Positions 1 to 5,155 of a stretch of 8,657 nt of DNA are shown here, piece by piece; the stretch's first letter is position 1; each line of letters opens with the position of its first letter. This DNA comes from SKGA01 sp051819745 (GTDB lineage: Archaea > Nanobdellota > Nanobdellia > Woesearchaeales > SKGA01). The DNA is taken from the NCBI GenBank assembly GCA_051819745.1, contig JBNJGO010000034.1:1-8657 (forward strand), in the 5' to 3' direction. The position numbers were made by a program, and so were the translations under genes. Below the pieces are notes generated by a model that worked only from the letters and a program-made list of their open reading frames with translations, ran no database searches and had not been told where the DNA came from.

Positions 1-429
1 GTTGTGGTTTCCAAAGGGAACAAGACCTGTTGCAACACCAACAATTCCAATTGGACTTATTTCAACGTGAGTGTGATCAGAAGTTATATCTTCAGAAGAT
101 AGTGCAACATATGCGTTTTCTTCTTCAGCAGCATCAAGGTATTCAATCACACCTTGTTTTACAAGATCGGACCACGAGATTTCATTTTCTTCAAGTTGTT
201 TGAAATGACGTTCTGTAAGAAGACTTTTGCCATCTTTAACAACAATTAATGGTCGAATACTTCTTCCTTTACTAGTTTCAAAATAAACAGCATCATTTGT
301 TTCATCAAAAAATACGTTAACAGATTGTGAGATCTTATTCATTCTTCGTTCAGAAACTGCCCTTTCTGCAAATGATTTAGCATCAGAAACAGTTCCCATA
401 AATTTGTAATCAATAAATACATCGGCCAT
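1..429 (-). CDS. rpoB1: DNA-directed RNA polymerase subunit B' (Rpo2C), N-terminal part
   Basis: This is the first 143 codons of the B' half of the archaeal RNA polymerase beta-like subunit; the gene continues beyond the left edge. I translated it by hand from ATG at 429 (MADVFIDYKFMGTV...). Visible family landmarks are SIRPLIVV around residues 56-63, the GVIEYLDAAEEE segment around 93-104, and HTHVEISPIGIVGVATGLVPFGNHN at the visible end, which matches the family's HxHxEI...PFxxHN stretch leading to the catalytic core. B' carries the active-site half and, with B'' and A'/A'', forms the catalytic cleft. A GGAGGG ribosome-binding site lies at 441-446, 11 bases before the ATG. The gene follows rpoB2 on the same strand with a 78-base gap. 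Identification is firm; only the downstream part is missing. Confidence 0.96.
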   Translation of the reverse strand, partial: MADVFIDYKFMGTVSDAKSFAERAVSERRMNKISQSVNVFFDETNDAVYFETSKGRSIRPLIVVKDGKSLLTERHFKQLEENEISWSDLVKQGVIEYLDAAEEENAYVALSSEDITSDHTHVEISPIGIVGVATGLVPFGNHN

Positions 430-440
430 TATTAATCATT

Positions 441-446
441 CCCTCC
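441..446 (-). promoter_or_regulatory. Shine-Dalgarno site of rpoB1
   Basis: Reads GGAGGG on the minus strand, 11 bases before the ATG at 429. Another ATG at 439 lies between them but is out of frame and meets a stop after nine codons, so 429 is the start. Confidence 0.7.
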
Positions 447-507
447 AAGAGTATCATTCGTAATATTATATCGTGATTTTTGAAAAAAAAATTCATAAAA
501 AATAAAA
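447..507 (-). promoter_or_regulatory. T-rich gap between rpoB2 and rpoB1, possible terminator plus TATA element
   Basis: Right after the rpoB2 stop the minus strand carries long T tracts (a run of nine T at about 483-491), like archaeal U-tract termination sites. Closer to rpoB1 there is an ATATAATATTA stretch at 462-472 that could serve as a TATA box. Either partial termination with a fresh start for rpoB1, or simple AT-rich spacer, would fit. No experiment-level evidence. Confidence 0.3.
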
Positions 508-2007
508 TTAAACAGTCTCCAAACCCATTGCTTGAAGTGATTTGACAAGTTCTTTTTCATCAACTTCACCGCTGACAGTTGATAATAATGCCATATTTTT
601 TCTCAAACCAATGTTTCCCCCTTCAGGAGTCTCACTCGGACAAAGACGCCCGAGATGTGTTGAGTGAAGAGCTCTTGCTTGGAAGTTCTCTTGGCTTGAA
701 GATAATGGACTATTAACACGTTGCAATGAAGATATTAATTCCAAAAAGTTTTGTCTTGCAATACGTTGTGAAACACCAGTTCGATTACCGATCCAATTTC
801 CTGTTGCCATGCTACTATAAATTCGTTGAGTCAATAGTTTTTCTCTGACTAGAACTTTAAGCGAGGGTATTTTTCCTCGTTTTACGATACGTTGGAAATT
901 GTAGAGTAAATCACCAATCAGAACTTTCATATTTACTCTGAAAAGATCTGCTAGTAAATCTCCAGATAATTTTAATCGTTTGTTAGCATAATGGTCTTTA
1001 TCAGTAGTAGGTATTTTTCCATTAACAACTTTGATGAAGTGTTTGAGCGATTTTGAAATATTTATCGCCTTGAAAAGCCGTTCTTCTTCTTTTACCCCTA
1101 AATGTGGTAATAAATACTTATCTAAGATTTCTTCAACACGTTGGATTCGAATATCTCGGGATTGAGTAATGCCGATTTTCTTTGCTATTGCATCAAGTGC
1201 ATCCTCACGAGTTTTTATATCTACAAACTCAAAAAGATTTACGAATACTTCAGGATGTTCTCCTAAATCGATTGATTTCATTATTTCTTCATCTTTTGTG
1301 AGTCCGAGTGCTTTTATTAAAAGAACCACAGGAATTCGTTTAACTCGGGTAAAAGTCAAATAATACAGGCCATCTTTTAGACGTTCAAAACTATGAGGGA
1401 TTTTGTACGATCCTCGTTCTGAAAATATTTTTCCAACGTATGGTGAGATTCCTGTCTTTGCTTTTTCAACCATCAGTCGATTTGAAGCAAGATCTTCAAT
1501 CTTTACAATTACCTTTTCAGATCCGTTGATAACAAAGTATCCGCCCGGATCATCAGGGTCTTCTCCTGCTTTGATAAGCTCATCTCTTGACAATCCATAC
1601 AAGTGACAATGCTTACTTTTTAGCATGATAGGAAGATTACCAACTTGTAATTTGAAATTTTCTCGAGGAACGCCATTAATATGTGATGACACTTCAAGAA
1701 AGATGGGTGCGGAATAGGTTATCTTACGAAGTCGCGCTTCAGAAGGAAAAATGTTTCGTTTTGAACCGTCAGCTTCAGTTATTTCTGGTTTTGTAACAGT
1801 AATATTATCAAGTTTTATCTTAAAATCCTCAACATTTGGAGGGATAATTGTTGGTTCGATTTCTTTATTTTCTTCGATAATTTTTATTAATTCTTGTTGG
1901 ACAAAATCATTGAATGAATCAAGATTATCTCGTACTAAAGAATTTTCTTCAAAGAATTTTGAGAGTAACTGTTTTTCATCTTCAAAAATAGGATTAACTT
2001 TACTCAC
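508..2007 (-). CDS. rpoB2: DNA-directed RNA polymerase subunit B'' (Rpo2N)
   Basis: N-terminal half of the split archaeal B subunit, covering the protrusion/lobe and fork parts of the polymerase. Landmarks (numbered from the GTG at 2007, 499 residues): LVRDNLDSFNDFV near residue 25, EDPDDPGGYFVINGSEKVIV near 150-170, DKDHYANKRLKLSGDLLADLFR near 340, ATGNW..NRTGVSQ near 405-420, and CPSETPEG near 460, followed shortly by the end of the protein. This is where euryarchaeal-type B'' normally stops. A longer form from GTG 2016 is possible, but a GAGGTG ribosome-binding site overlaps that codon and sits 6 bases before the GTG at 2007, so 2007 is preferred. The start overlaps the rpoH stop by 8 bases, suggesting translational coupling. 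Odd point: the usually conserved Pro of SETPEGPN is Gly here. Confidence 0.96.
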   Translation of the reverse strand: MSKVNPIFEDEKQLLSKFFEENSLVRDNLDSFNDFVQQELIKIIEENKEIEPTIIPPNVEDFKIKLDNITVTKPEITEADGSKRNIFPSEARLRKITYSAPIFLEVSSHINGVPRENFKLQVGNLPIMLKSKHCHLYGLSRDELIKAGEDPDDPGGYFVINGSEKVIVKIEDLASNRLMVEKAKTGISPYVGKIFSERGSYKIPHSFERLKDGLYYLTFTRVKRIPVVLLIKALGLTKDEEIMKSIDLGEHPEVFVNLFEFVDIKTREDALDAIAKKIGITQSRDIRIQRVEEILDKYLLPHLGVKEEERLFKAINISKSLKHFIKVVNGKIPTTDKDHYANKRLKLSGDLLADLFRVNMKVLIGDLLYNFQRIVKRGKIPSLKVLVREKLLTQRIYSSMATGNWIGNRTGVSQRIARQNFLELISSLQRVNSPLSSSQENFQARALHSTHLGRLCPSETPEGGNIGLRKNMALLSTVSGEVDEKELVKSLQAMGLETV

Positions 2008-2236
2008 TAGAAACACCTCGATAGAATATTGTAGTCCCTGCAGTTGGACTGGAACGAGTAATTTTTATAACCTCACCTTCAATTGCGTTTAATTCAGCGA
2101 TTGCAGGATCAGATTTAGGAATTTTCGGTAACTCTTGAACAGTAATTTTATATTCTTCAAAAAGTTCTTTAGTTTCAGTTTTAGAAAGTTTTTTGTGTTC
2201 AGGTATTAGAACATGTTTTAGTTTATTTTCGACCAT
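2000..2236 (-). CDS. rpoH: DNA-directed RNA polymerase subunit H (Rpo5)
   Basis: Small archaeal polymerase subunit homologous to the C-terminal domain of eukaryotic Rpb5, sitting in the lower jaw near incoming DNA. Visible motifs, numbered from MVENK: KHVLIPEHKKLSKTETKELFEEY, then LPKIPKSDPAI, then EGEVIKITRSSPTAGTTIFYRGV at the C-terminus, the classic RpoH ending (DPxx..G.xxkI.R.SpTAG...YR.V). Start choice: in-frame codons are TTG 2263, ATG 2245 and ATG 2236. A GGGGGTG at 2247-2253 lies 10 bases before 2236 but only 1 base before 2245, so the 78-residue form from 2236 is preferred; the ATG at 2245 would add three residues (MAR). First gene of the RNA polymerase series, overlapping rpoB2. Confidence 0.95.
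   Translation of the reverse strand: MVENKLKHVLIPEHKKLSKTETKELFEEYKITVQELPKIPKSDPAIAELNAIEGEVIKITRSSPTAGTTIFYRGVSSE
2014..2019 (-). promoter_or_regulatory. Shine-Dalgarno site deciding the rpoB2 start
   Basis: GAGGTG on the minus strand. It contains the upstream candidate GTG (2014-2016) and lies 6 bases before the GTG at 2007, so it supports 2007 as the real start. It sits inside the last codons of rpoH. Confidence 0.65.
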
Positions 2237-2246
2237 TCTCGCCATA

Positions 2247-2253
2247 CACCCCC
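2247..2253 (-). promoter_or_regulatory. Shine-Dalgarno-like site of rpoH
   Basis: GGGGGTG on the minus strand, 10 bases before ATG 2236 and 1 base before ATG 2245. The spacing favours the shorter protein. Confidence 0.5.
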
Positions 2254-2301
2254 AGTATTGCAAAACAATATGGATTATTATTATTCACTTAACGTCAGTG
2301 G

Positions 2302-2312
2302 ATTTAATAAAA
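2302..2312 (-). promoter_or_regulatory. T-rich element after tRNA-Lys; possible rpoH TATA box
   Basis: The minus strand reads TTTTATTAAAT just past the tRNA-Lys 3' end. It could end the tRNA transcript, act as a TATA box giving rpoH a leader of roughly 40-45 bases, or both. A second AT-rich candidate (AATAATAATAAT) lies at about 2274-2285. Confidence 0.3.
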
Positions 2313-2313
2313 G

Positions 2314-2422
2314 CGAGCCGGACGAGATTTGAACTCGCGGCCACCTGATATCAATCGAAAGTGATGTTATACACCAACTATCGTTAAAAGTCAGGTGCTC
2401 TACCAGGCTGAGCTACCGGCTC
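2314..2422 (-). tRNA. tRNA-Lys(UUU) with one intron
   Basis: Decodes AAA/AAG lysine codons. The spliced 74-base molecule folds as a full cloverleaf: acceptor GAGCCGG/CCGGCTC with G73, D-stem GCTC/GAGC with GG in the loop, anticodon stem CCTGA/TCAGG with loop CTTTTAA (anticodon 2386-2388), five-base variable region TGGCC, and T-arm GCGAG-TTCAAAT-CTCGT. CCA is not encoded. A 35-base intron lies between positions 37 and 38. The gene follows tRNA-Asp on the same strand after 67 bases and precedes rpoH. Confidence 0.95.
2350..2384 (-). other. tRNA-Lys intron at position 37/38
   Basis: 35 bases, beginning ACGATAG. Folding by eye: outer anticodon stem, then seven bases on each side (CUUUUAA and AUUGAUA), then an inner stem CGAUAG/CUUUCG (one U-U mismatch) and an inner hairpin UGGUGU/ACAUCA. 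This gives the BHB layout of two opposed 3-base bulges, cut UA|A and AU|A, around a 4-pair middle. That middle helix is weak: C-G, U-U, U-U, U-A. It is therefore a relaxed BHB. The boundaries are fixed by the need to restore a 7-base anticodon loop. Confidence 0.85.
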
Positions 2423-2436
2423 ATCGTGAACACGTC

Positions 2437-2453
2437 AAAAACGTTACTTAACG
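2437..2453 (-). terminator. Hairpin plus T-run between the two tRNAs
   Basis: On the minus strand a short inverted repeat CGTTA/TAACG (2442-2453) is followed by five T (2437-2441). Upstream in the same spacer is a run of eight T (2466-2473), so the spacer has two possible termination points after tRNA-Asp. No TATA box for tRNA-Lys is obvious in the 14 bases left, so termination may be partial and the two tRNAs co-transcribed. Confidence 0.35.
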
Positions 2454-2503
2454 CACCCTCACAACAAAAAAAAGATGTGAAAATAGCAACGCCCGAACCG
2501 GGA

Positions 2504-2555
2504 CATTCGTGATAGCACCCACAATATTCCTAGTGGAATAGCTGATTGCTATCGT
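2504..2555 (-). other. tRNA-Asp intron 2, in the T-loop at 59/60
   Basis: 52 bases between A59 and U60. It has a textbook BHB: outer T-stem CCGGG/CCCGG, a perfect 4-pair middle helix UUCG/CGAA, and 3-base bulges AA|A and UG|U. Beyond a C-A mismatch comes an inner stem GAUAGC/GCUAUC, and inside it a hairpin UAUUCC-ACUA-GGAAUA. In the precursor the conserved T-loop bases UUCG are tied up in the middle helix, so the T-loop cannot form until this intron is cut out. T-loop introns are known in some archaea but are far rarer than 37/38 introns. Confidence 0.9.
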
Positions 2556-2576
2556 TTCGAACCCGGGTCGCGGCCT

Positions 2577-2609
2577 TTCTCTTGCCTGAAAACAATGTTC
2601 TCGAGGCAT
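2577..2609 (-). other. tRNA-Asp intron 1 at position 37/38
   Basis: 33 bases between G37 and A38. BHB layout: anticodon stem, middle helix CUGU/AGAG (three of four pairs), bulges CG|A and AA|A, then inner stem UGCCU/AGGCA closing a 16-base loop. This is the canonical archaeal intron site. Confidence 0.88.
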
Positions 2610-2698
2610 CGACAGGGCCGCATGATAGGCCAGACTACACTATTCGGGCAGTACTAATTCTCAACCTGAATCACGACTTCTCCGAGAAACATTAATCT

Positions 2699-2708
2699 AT
2701 TTATAAAT
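2699..2708 (-). promoter_or_regulatory. TATA box of the tRNA-Asp/tRNA-Lys cluster
   Basis: ATTTATAAAT, about 54 bases before the tRNA-Asp 5' end, which would give a leader of roughly 28 bases to be removed by 5' processing. A second AT-rich element (CTATAAAAA) lies about 12 bases further upstream. Confidence 0.5.
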
Positions 2709-2867
2709 ATTGTGGTTTTTATAGTATGGAGCTACAAAGAGAATCTGCCGAATTTAACTGTGAAAATAAGAAAAAAAAGCAAAATCAAAAATAACCTTTC
2801 AAAAAGTATCATACTTCAAGTATATACTATTCGAGTGTCCACTTCACTATATAAAGAAATTAATATG
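2709..2867. other. Intergenic stretch between the HAD gene and tRNA-Asp
   Basis: AT-rich with no open frame of note on either strand. The only structure I see is a small inverted repeat AAGTA-TCA-TACTT at about 2804-2816 and another short repeat just after it. Nothing assignable. Confidence 0.4.
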
Positions 2868-2893
2868 AAAAAACGAAAATAATGAGCAAAAAA
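2868..2893 (-). terminator. U-tract terminator of the HAD gene
   Basis: Two runs of six T on the minus strand (2888-2893 and 2868-2873) begin three bases after the stop codon. Archaeal termination commonly uses such tracts without a hairpin. Confidence 0.5.
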
Positions 2894-2895
2894 GT

Positions 2896-3585
2896 TTAGT
2901 CCTTAAGAAGATAATCTTGAAGCTGTAAAAGATTATTCACTTCCAAAACATTAGGTGCTGTTGTTGAGGAAGGTACTGGGATTGAAGAAAAATCCTTATC
3001 CATCCCCCACGTTGAAGCAATATATGTTATTGGTGCATTCAAGGATTGTTCAGCACCTGCTGTTGCAACGACATCATGTCTTGAATCAAAAACACTATAC
3101 CTGCTTTCAGGTTCGCCAAACAGCGATTCGAGATGTTTGAATGATTTGTAAATAACATCTTGAGAAGGTTTAGCATCTGAAAATGAATTATCCGGAGTTG
3201 CAAGCCCAACAACATACTGAGCAATATCATTTTTTGCTAAAAAATGTTTGATTTTGTCGCTATGATTGTTTGAAGCAATTGCAATTTTACCACCGCAAAT
3301 AGTAATATTTTCTAAGATTTGTTTGAATCCAGGAACTATTTCAGGAACAACAGTATATTGTTTGTAAAATTCAGAAATATCATCTTTTTGTTCGGAACTG
3401 AAACCAAGATAGTTGAAGAAGTTATTCAAGGGTTCAGAGTAATTATTCGCTAATTCATCAGGTGAACTAAATGGAAATTCTTTGTTAAAATGAGTCGTTA
3501 ATGATTTGAAATAATTAAAAAAGAAAGTATGTGGTTCAGTCAAAACACCATCGAAATCGAGAACAACATGTTTTTTCTTATTCAT
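2896..3585 (-). CDS. HAD-superfamily hydrolase, phosphoglycolate-phosphatase-like
   Basis: 229-residue soluble protein with the four HAD motifs in order: motif I LDFDGVLT (D10 nucleophile, D12), a helical cap insert (about 16-85) in the usual place for the phosphoglycolate phosphatase/beta-phosphoglucomutase type, motif II AIASNN (S105), motif III lysine in AKPS (K139), and motif IV VFDSRHD (D167 and D171 for magnesium). HAD enzymes of this form usually remove phosphate from small metabolites; the substrate cannot be read from sequence. It starts at ATG 3585 without a Shine-Dalgarno site, and a TATA box is placed for a leaderless mRNA. A stand-alone gene, between the dehydrogenase and the tRNAs on the same strand. 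Confidence 0.88.
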   Translation of the reverse strand: MNKKKHVVLDFDGVLTEPHTFFFNYFKSLTTHFNKEFPFSSPDELANNYSEPLNNFFNYLGFSSEQKDDISEFYKQYTVVPEIVPGFKQILENITICGGKIAIASNNHSDKIKHFLAKNDIAQYVVGLATPDNSFSDAKPSQDVIYKSFKHLESLFGEPESRYSVFDSRHDVVATAGAEQSLNAPITYIASTWGMDKDFSSIPVPSSTTAPNVLEVNNLLQLQDYLLKD

Positions 3586-3604
3586 TACTTAAAGTGAATG
3601 ACAG

Positions 3605-3614
3605 TTTATTTAAA
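3605..3614 (-). promoter_or_regulatory. TATA box of the HAD gene, leaderless spacing
   Basis: TTTAAATAAA centred about 25 bases before ATG 3585, so transcription should start at or next to the start codon. A second candidate (TATATATA region, 3629-3638) would leave a leader of about 20 bases. Confidence 0.5.
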
Positions 3615-3643
3615 AGAGTTATGATTAGTATATATAATAATCC

Positions 3644-3663
3644 CGGATAAAACACGGATAAAA
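3644..3663. repeat. Tandem CGGATAAAA repeat, 11-base period
   Basis: CGGATAAAA occurs at 3644-3652 and again at 3655-3663, i.e. one helical turn apart. It lies upstream of the HAD promoter and within the T-rich 3' flank of the dehydrogenase gene. Could be a paired protein-binding site or chance. Confidence 0.4.
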
Positions 3664-3699
3664 AATTGAAATAAAAATAAAAAAAACTGCTAAAAAAAT
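3661..3699 (-). terminator. U-tract terminator of the dehydrogenase gene
   Basis: Past the stop codon at 3703 the minus strand contains several T runs of seven or eight in close succession, with no strong hairpin, typical of archaeal factor-assisted or U-tract termination. Confidence 0.55.
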
Positions 3700-3702
3700 A
3701 TC

Positions 3703-4938
3703 TTAGTTATGACCCCGAGCTTTATTTGCAGATATGAGTCGCTTTATTGCGAGAATGAATGCAGATTCCCGATAAGTCACATCTTTTTCTTTAACAAGCT
3801 CGTGGATGTCTTTGAAACTTTTTACCATGATCTTTTCGAGTTTTTCAAGGACTTCAGTTTCAGACCAGTAATAACCATAATTGTTTTGCACCCATTCGAA
3901 ATAAGAAACAGTCACTCCACCTGCATTAGCCAAAACATCAGGTATGATACTAATGCCTTTTTCAGAAAGTATCTTATCAGCAGGAGGTGTTATCGGACCA
4001 TTAGCAAGTTCAACAATCATGTTTGCTTTGACATCATTAGCGTTTTTTTCAGTAATCTGATTTTCAAGAGCAGCTGGAACTAGAACATCGACATCAAGAG
4101 TGAGAACATCATCGCCATTAATTTCATTATCAGGCATGAAACCTTTTAGTTTTTTATTCTCTTGTTTATATTTCATTGCATTGTCAACATCAATCCCATT
4201 ATCTTCATAAACTCCAGTACTAGAATCACTGATTGCAGTAATCTTGTAACCCCACTTCGAAAGTATCCGAGCCATATGCATTCCCGCATTACCAAATCCT
4301 TGGATTGCAACTGTTGTTTTGAAAGGATCCATATCTTGTAAGTTAGCAGATTCTTTAAGAACATAAGCGCCACCCATAGCAGTAGAATAACCTCGACCTT
4401 GACTACCACCGATTTCAATAGGTTTTCCAGTTATCAGTCCCGGACGATGAGCCCCTACAATCGCTTCATATTCATCAAGCATCCAACCCATCACTTGAGG
4501 ATTAGTATACACATCAGGAGCAGGAATATCTTTTTCAGGACCTACAACTTCATGGATTGCTTTGATAAATCCTCGTGCAATACGTTCGAGTTCAAAAGAG
4601 GAATGATCTTTAGGATTTACCATCACACCACCTTTCCCACCACCGTAAGGAATATCAACGACAGCGTTTTTTATAGTCATCCAAAATGAAAGCGCTTTCA
4701 CTTCAGACTCATCAACTTGAGGGTGAAATCGAATACCTCCTTTAGTAGGACCTCTAGAATCATTATATTGAATTCTATATCCTTTGAAATATCGCGTAGA
4801 GCCATCATCCATTTTGACAGGAAAACTAACGTGAACTGCTCGCTTTGGATGCGATAAGAACAAAACATCTTGTTGAGAAATATCTCCCTTTTGGGTTGCG
4901 TTACGTAATTGTTGCTGTGCGAAATCAAATGCATTCAT
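3703..4938 (-). CDS. gdhA: Glutamate dehydrogenase (Glu/Leu/Phe/Val dehydrogenase family)
   Basis: Cytoplasmic NAD(P)-dependent oxidoreductase that interconverts glutamate and 2-oxoglutarate plus ammonia, linking nitrogen and carbon metabolism. Landmarks (numbered from ATG 4941): KGGIRFHPQVDESEVKALS near 67-85, the catalytic lysine motif IPYGGGKGG (K103), PAPDVYTNPQVMGW with the catalytic Asp at 143, the hinge GxxxGRGYSTAMGG near 178-191, and the nucleotide-binding GFGNAG at 215-220, followed by an acidic residue in AISDS that would suit NAD. Length of about 411 residues is normal. Two consecutive ATG codons exist at 4941 and 4938; an AGGTGA site at 4945-4950 is better spaced for 4938. Leu- or other amino-acid dehydrogenase specificity cannot be excluded, but the overall pattern is GDH. 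Monocistronic, with its own terminator. Confidence 0.93.
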   Translation of the reverse strand: MNAFDFAQQQLRNATQKGDISQQDVLFLSHPKRAVHVSFPVKMDDGSTRYFKGYRIQYNDSRGPTKGGIRFHPQVDESEVKALSFWMTIKNAVVDIPYGGGKGGVMVNPKDHSSFELERIARGFIKAIHEVVGPEKDIPAPDVYTNPQVMGWMLDEYEAIVGAHRPGLITGKPIEIGGSQGRGYSTAMGGAYVLKESANLQDMDPFKTTVAIQGFGNAGMHMARILSKWGYKITAISDSSTGVYEDNGIDVDNAMKYKQENKKLKGFMPDNEINGDDVLTLDVDVLVPAALENQITEKNANDVKANMIVELANGPITPPADKILSEKGISIIPDVLANAGGVTVSYFEWVQNNYGYYWSETEVLEKLEKIMVKSFKDIHELVKEKDVTYRESAFILAIKRLISANKARGHN

Positions 4939-4944
4939 CATATA

Positions 4945-4950
4945 TCACCT
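4945..4950 (-). promoter_or_regulatory. Shine-Dalgarno site of gdhA
   Basis: AGGTGA on the minus strand, 6 bases before ATG 4938 and 3 bases before ATG 4941, favouring the second ATG. Confidence 0.55.
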
Positions 4951-4969
4951 TCATCTATTTATTGAGATG

Positions 4970-4987
4970 TGAACTAAAGAGAGTTCA
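4970..4987. repeat. Inverted repeat TGAACT/AGTTCA in the gdhA leader
   Basis: Perfect 6-base inverted repeat with a 6-base spacer, lying at the predicted gdhA transcription start (about 26 bases past the TATA box). The position suits a repressor operator or a 5'-end RNA hairpin. Confidence 0.4.
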
Positions 4988-4991
4988 TTTT

Positions 4992-5003
4992 CTTTAAATA
5001 ATT
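4992..5003 (-). promoter_or_regulatory. TATA box of gdhA
   Basis: ATTATTTAAAGA on the minus strand, about 59 bases before the ATG. It predicts a start site near 4971 and a leader of roughly 33 bases, in line with this gene having a Shine-Dalgarno site. Confidence 0.5.
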
Positions 5004-5022
5004 GTCCCTCAAGTGAATAGAA

Positions 5023-5039
5023 GTGATTATTTTAATCAC
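5023..5039. repeat. Inverted repeat GTGATTA-TTT-TAATCAC upstream of gdhA
   Basis: Perfect 7-base inverted repeat with a 3-base spacer, 20 bases upstream of the gdhA TATA box. The form is that of a dimeric transcription-factor site (Lrp/AsnC-type archaeal regulators use sites of this size). The regulator is unknown. Confidence 0.45.
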
Positions 5040-5123
5040 ATCAAAAATATGAAAACAAAACAACTAACAAAAGAAGAATAAAAAAGTTAATTATAAACTA
5101 TAACTACAAGATAAAAAAGATAG

Positions 5124-5136
5124 TTTTTTAAAAAAA
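5124..5136 (+). promoter_or_regulatory. TATA-like element of the SET gene, leaderless spacing
   Basis: TTTTTTAAAAAAA centred 26 bases before ATG 5156. No Shine-Dalgarno precedes the ATG, so the mRNA is probably leaderless. Confidence 0.5.
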
Positions 5137-5155
5137 TCAACATAACACGGACTGC

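Larger units (their letters stand above)
2490..2649 (-). tRNA. tRNA-Asp(GUC) with two introns
   Basis: Decodes GAC/GAU. Removing two introns (33 and 52 bases) from the 160-base gene leaves a 75-base tRNA: acceptor GCCCGAA/TTCGGGC with G73, D-arm GTGT...AGTCTGGCCTATC, anticodon stem CGGCC/GGCCG with loop CUGUCGA (GUC at 34-36), variable CGAC, and T-arm CCGGG-TTCGAAT-CCCGG. The features typical of archaeal tRNA-Asp are present. Exons are 2610-2649, 2556-2576 and 2490-2503. CCA is not encoded. It is the first of a two-tRNA cluster and has a TATA box upstream. Confidence 0.95.

Noticed and set aside
1751..2092. Plus-strand open frame of 113 codons opposite rpoB2
   Set aside because: Lies entirely antisense to rpoB2 and rpoH, Ser/Ile/Phe-rich without family resemblance; a shadow of the real genes.
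2237..2263. Longer rpoH form from TTG at 2263 or ATG at 2245
   Set aside because: The extra residues do not resemble the family N-terminus and the GGGGGTG site is spaced for ATG 2236.
2490..2649. tRNA-Asp as a pseudogene because of the interrupted T-loop
   Set aside because: All stems pair perfectly after splicing and both interruptions have BHB geometry, so a functional intron-containing gene is the better reading.
3709..4083. Plus-strand open frame of 124 codons opposite gdhA
   Set aside because: Antisense to the well-conserved dehydrogenase; no motif and no promoter or ribosome-binding site.
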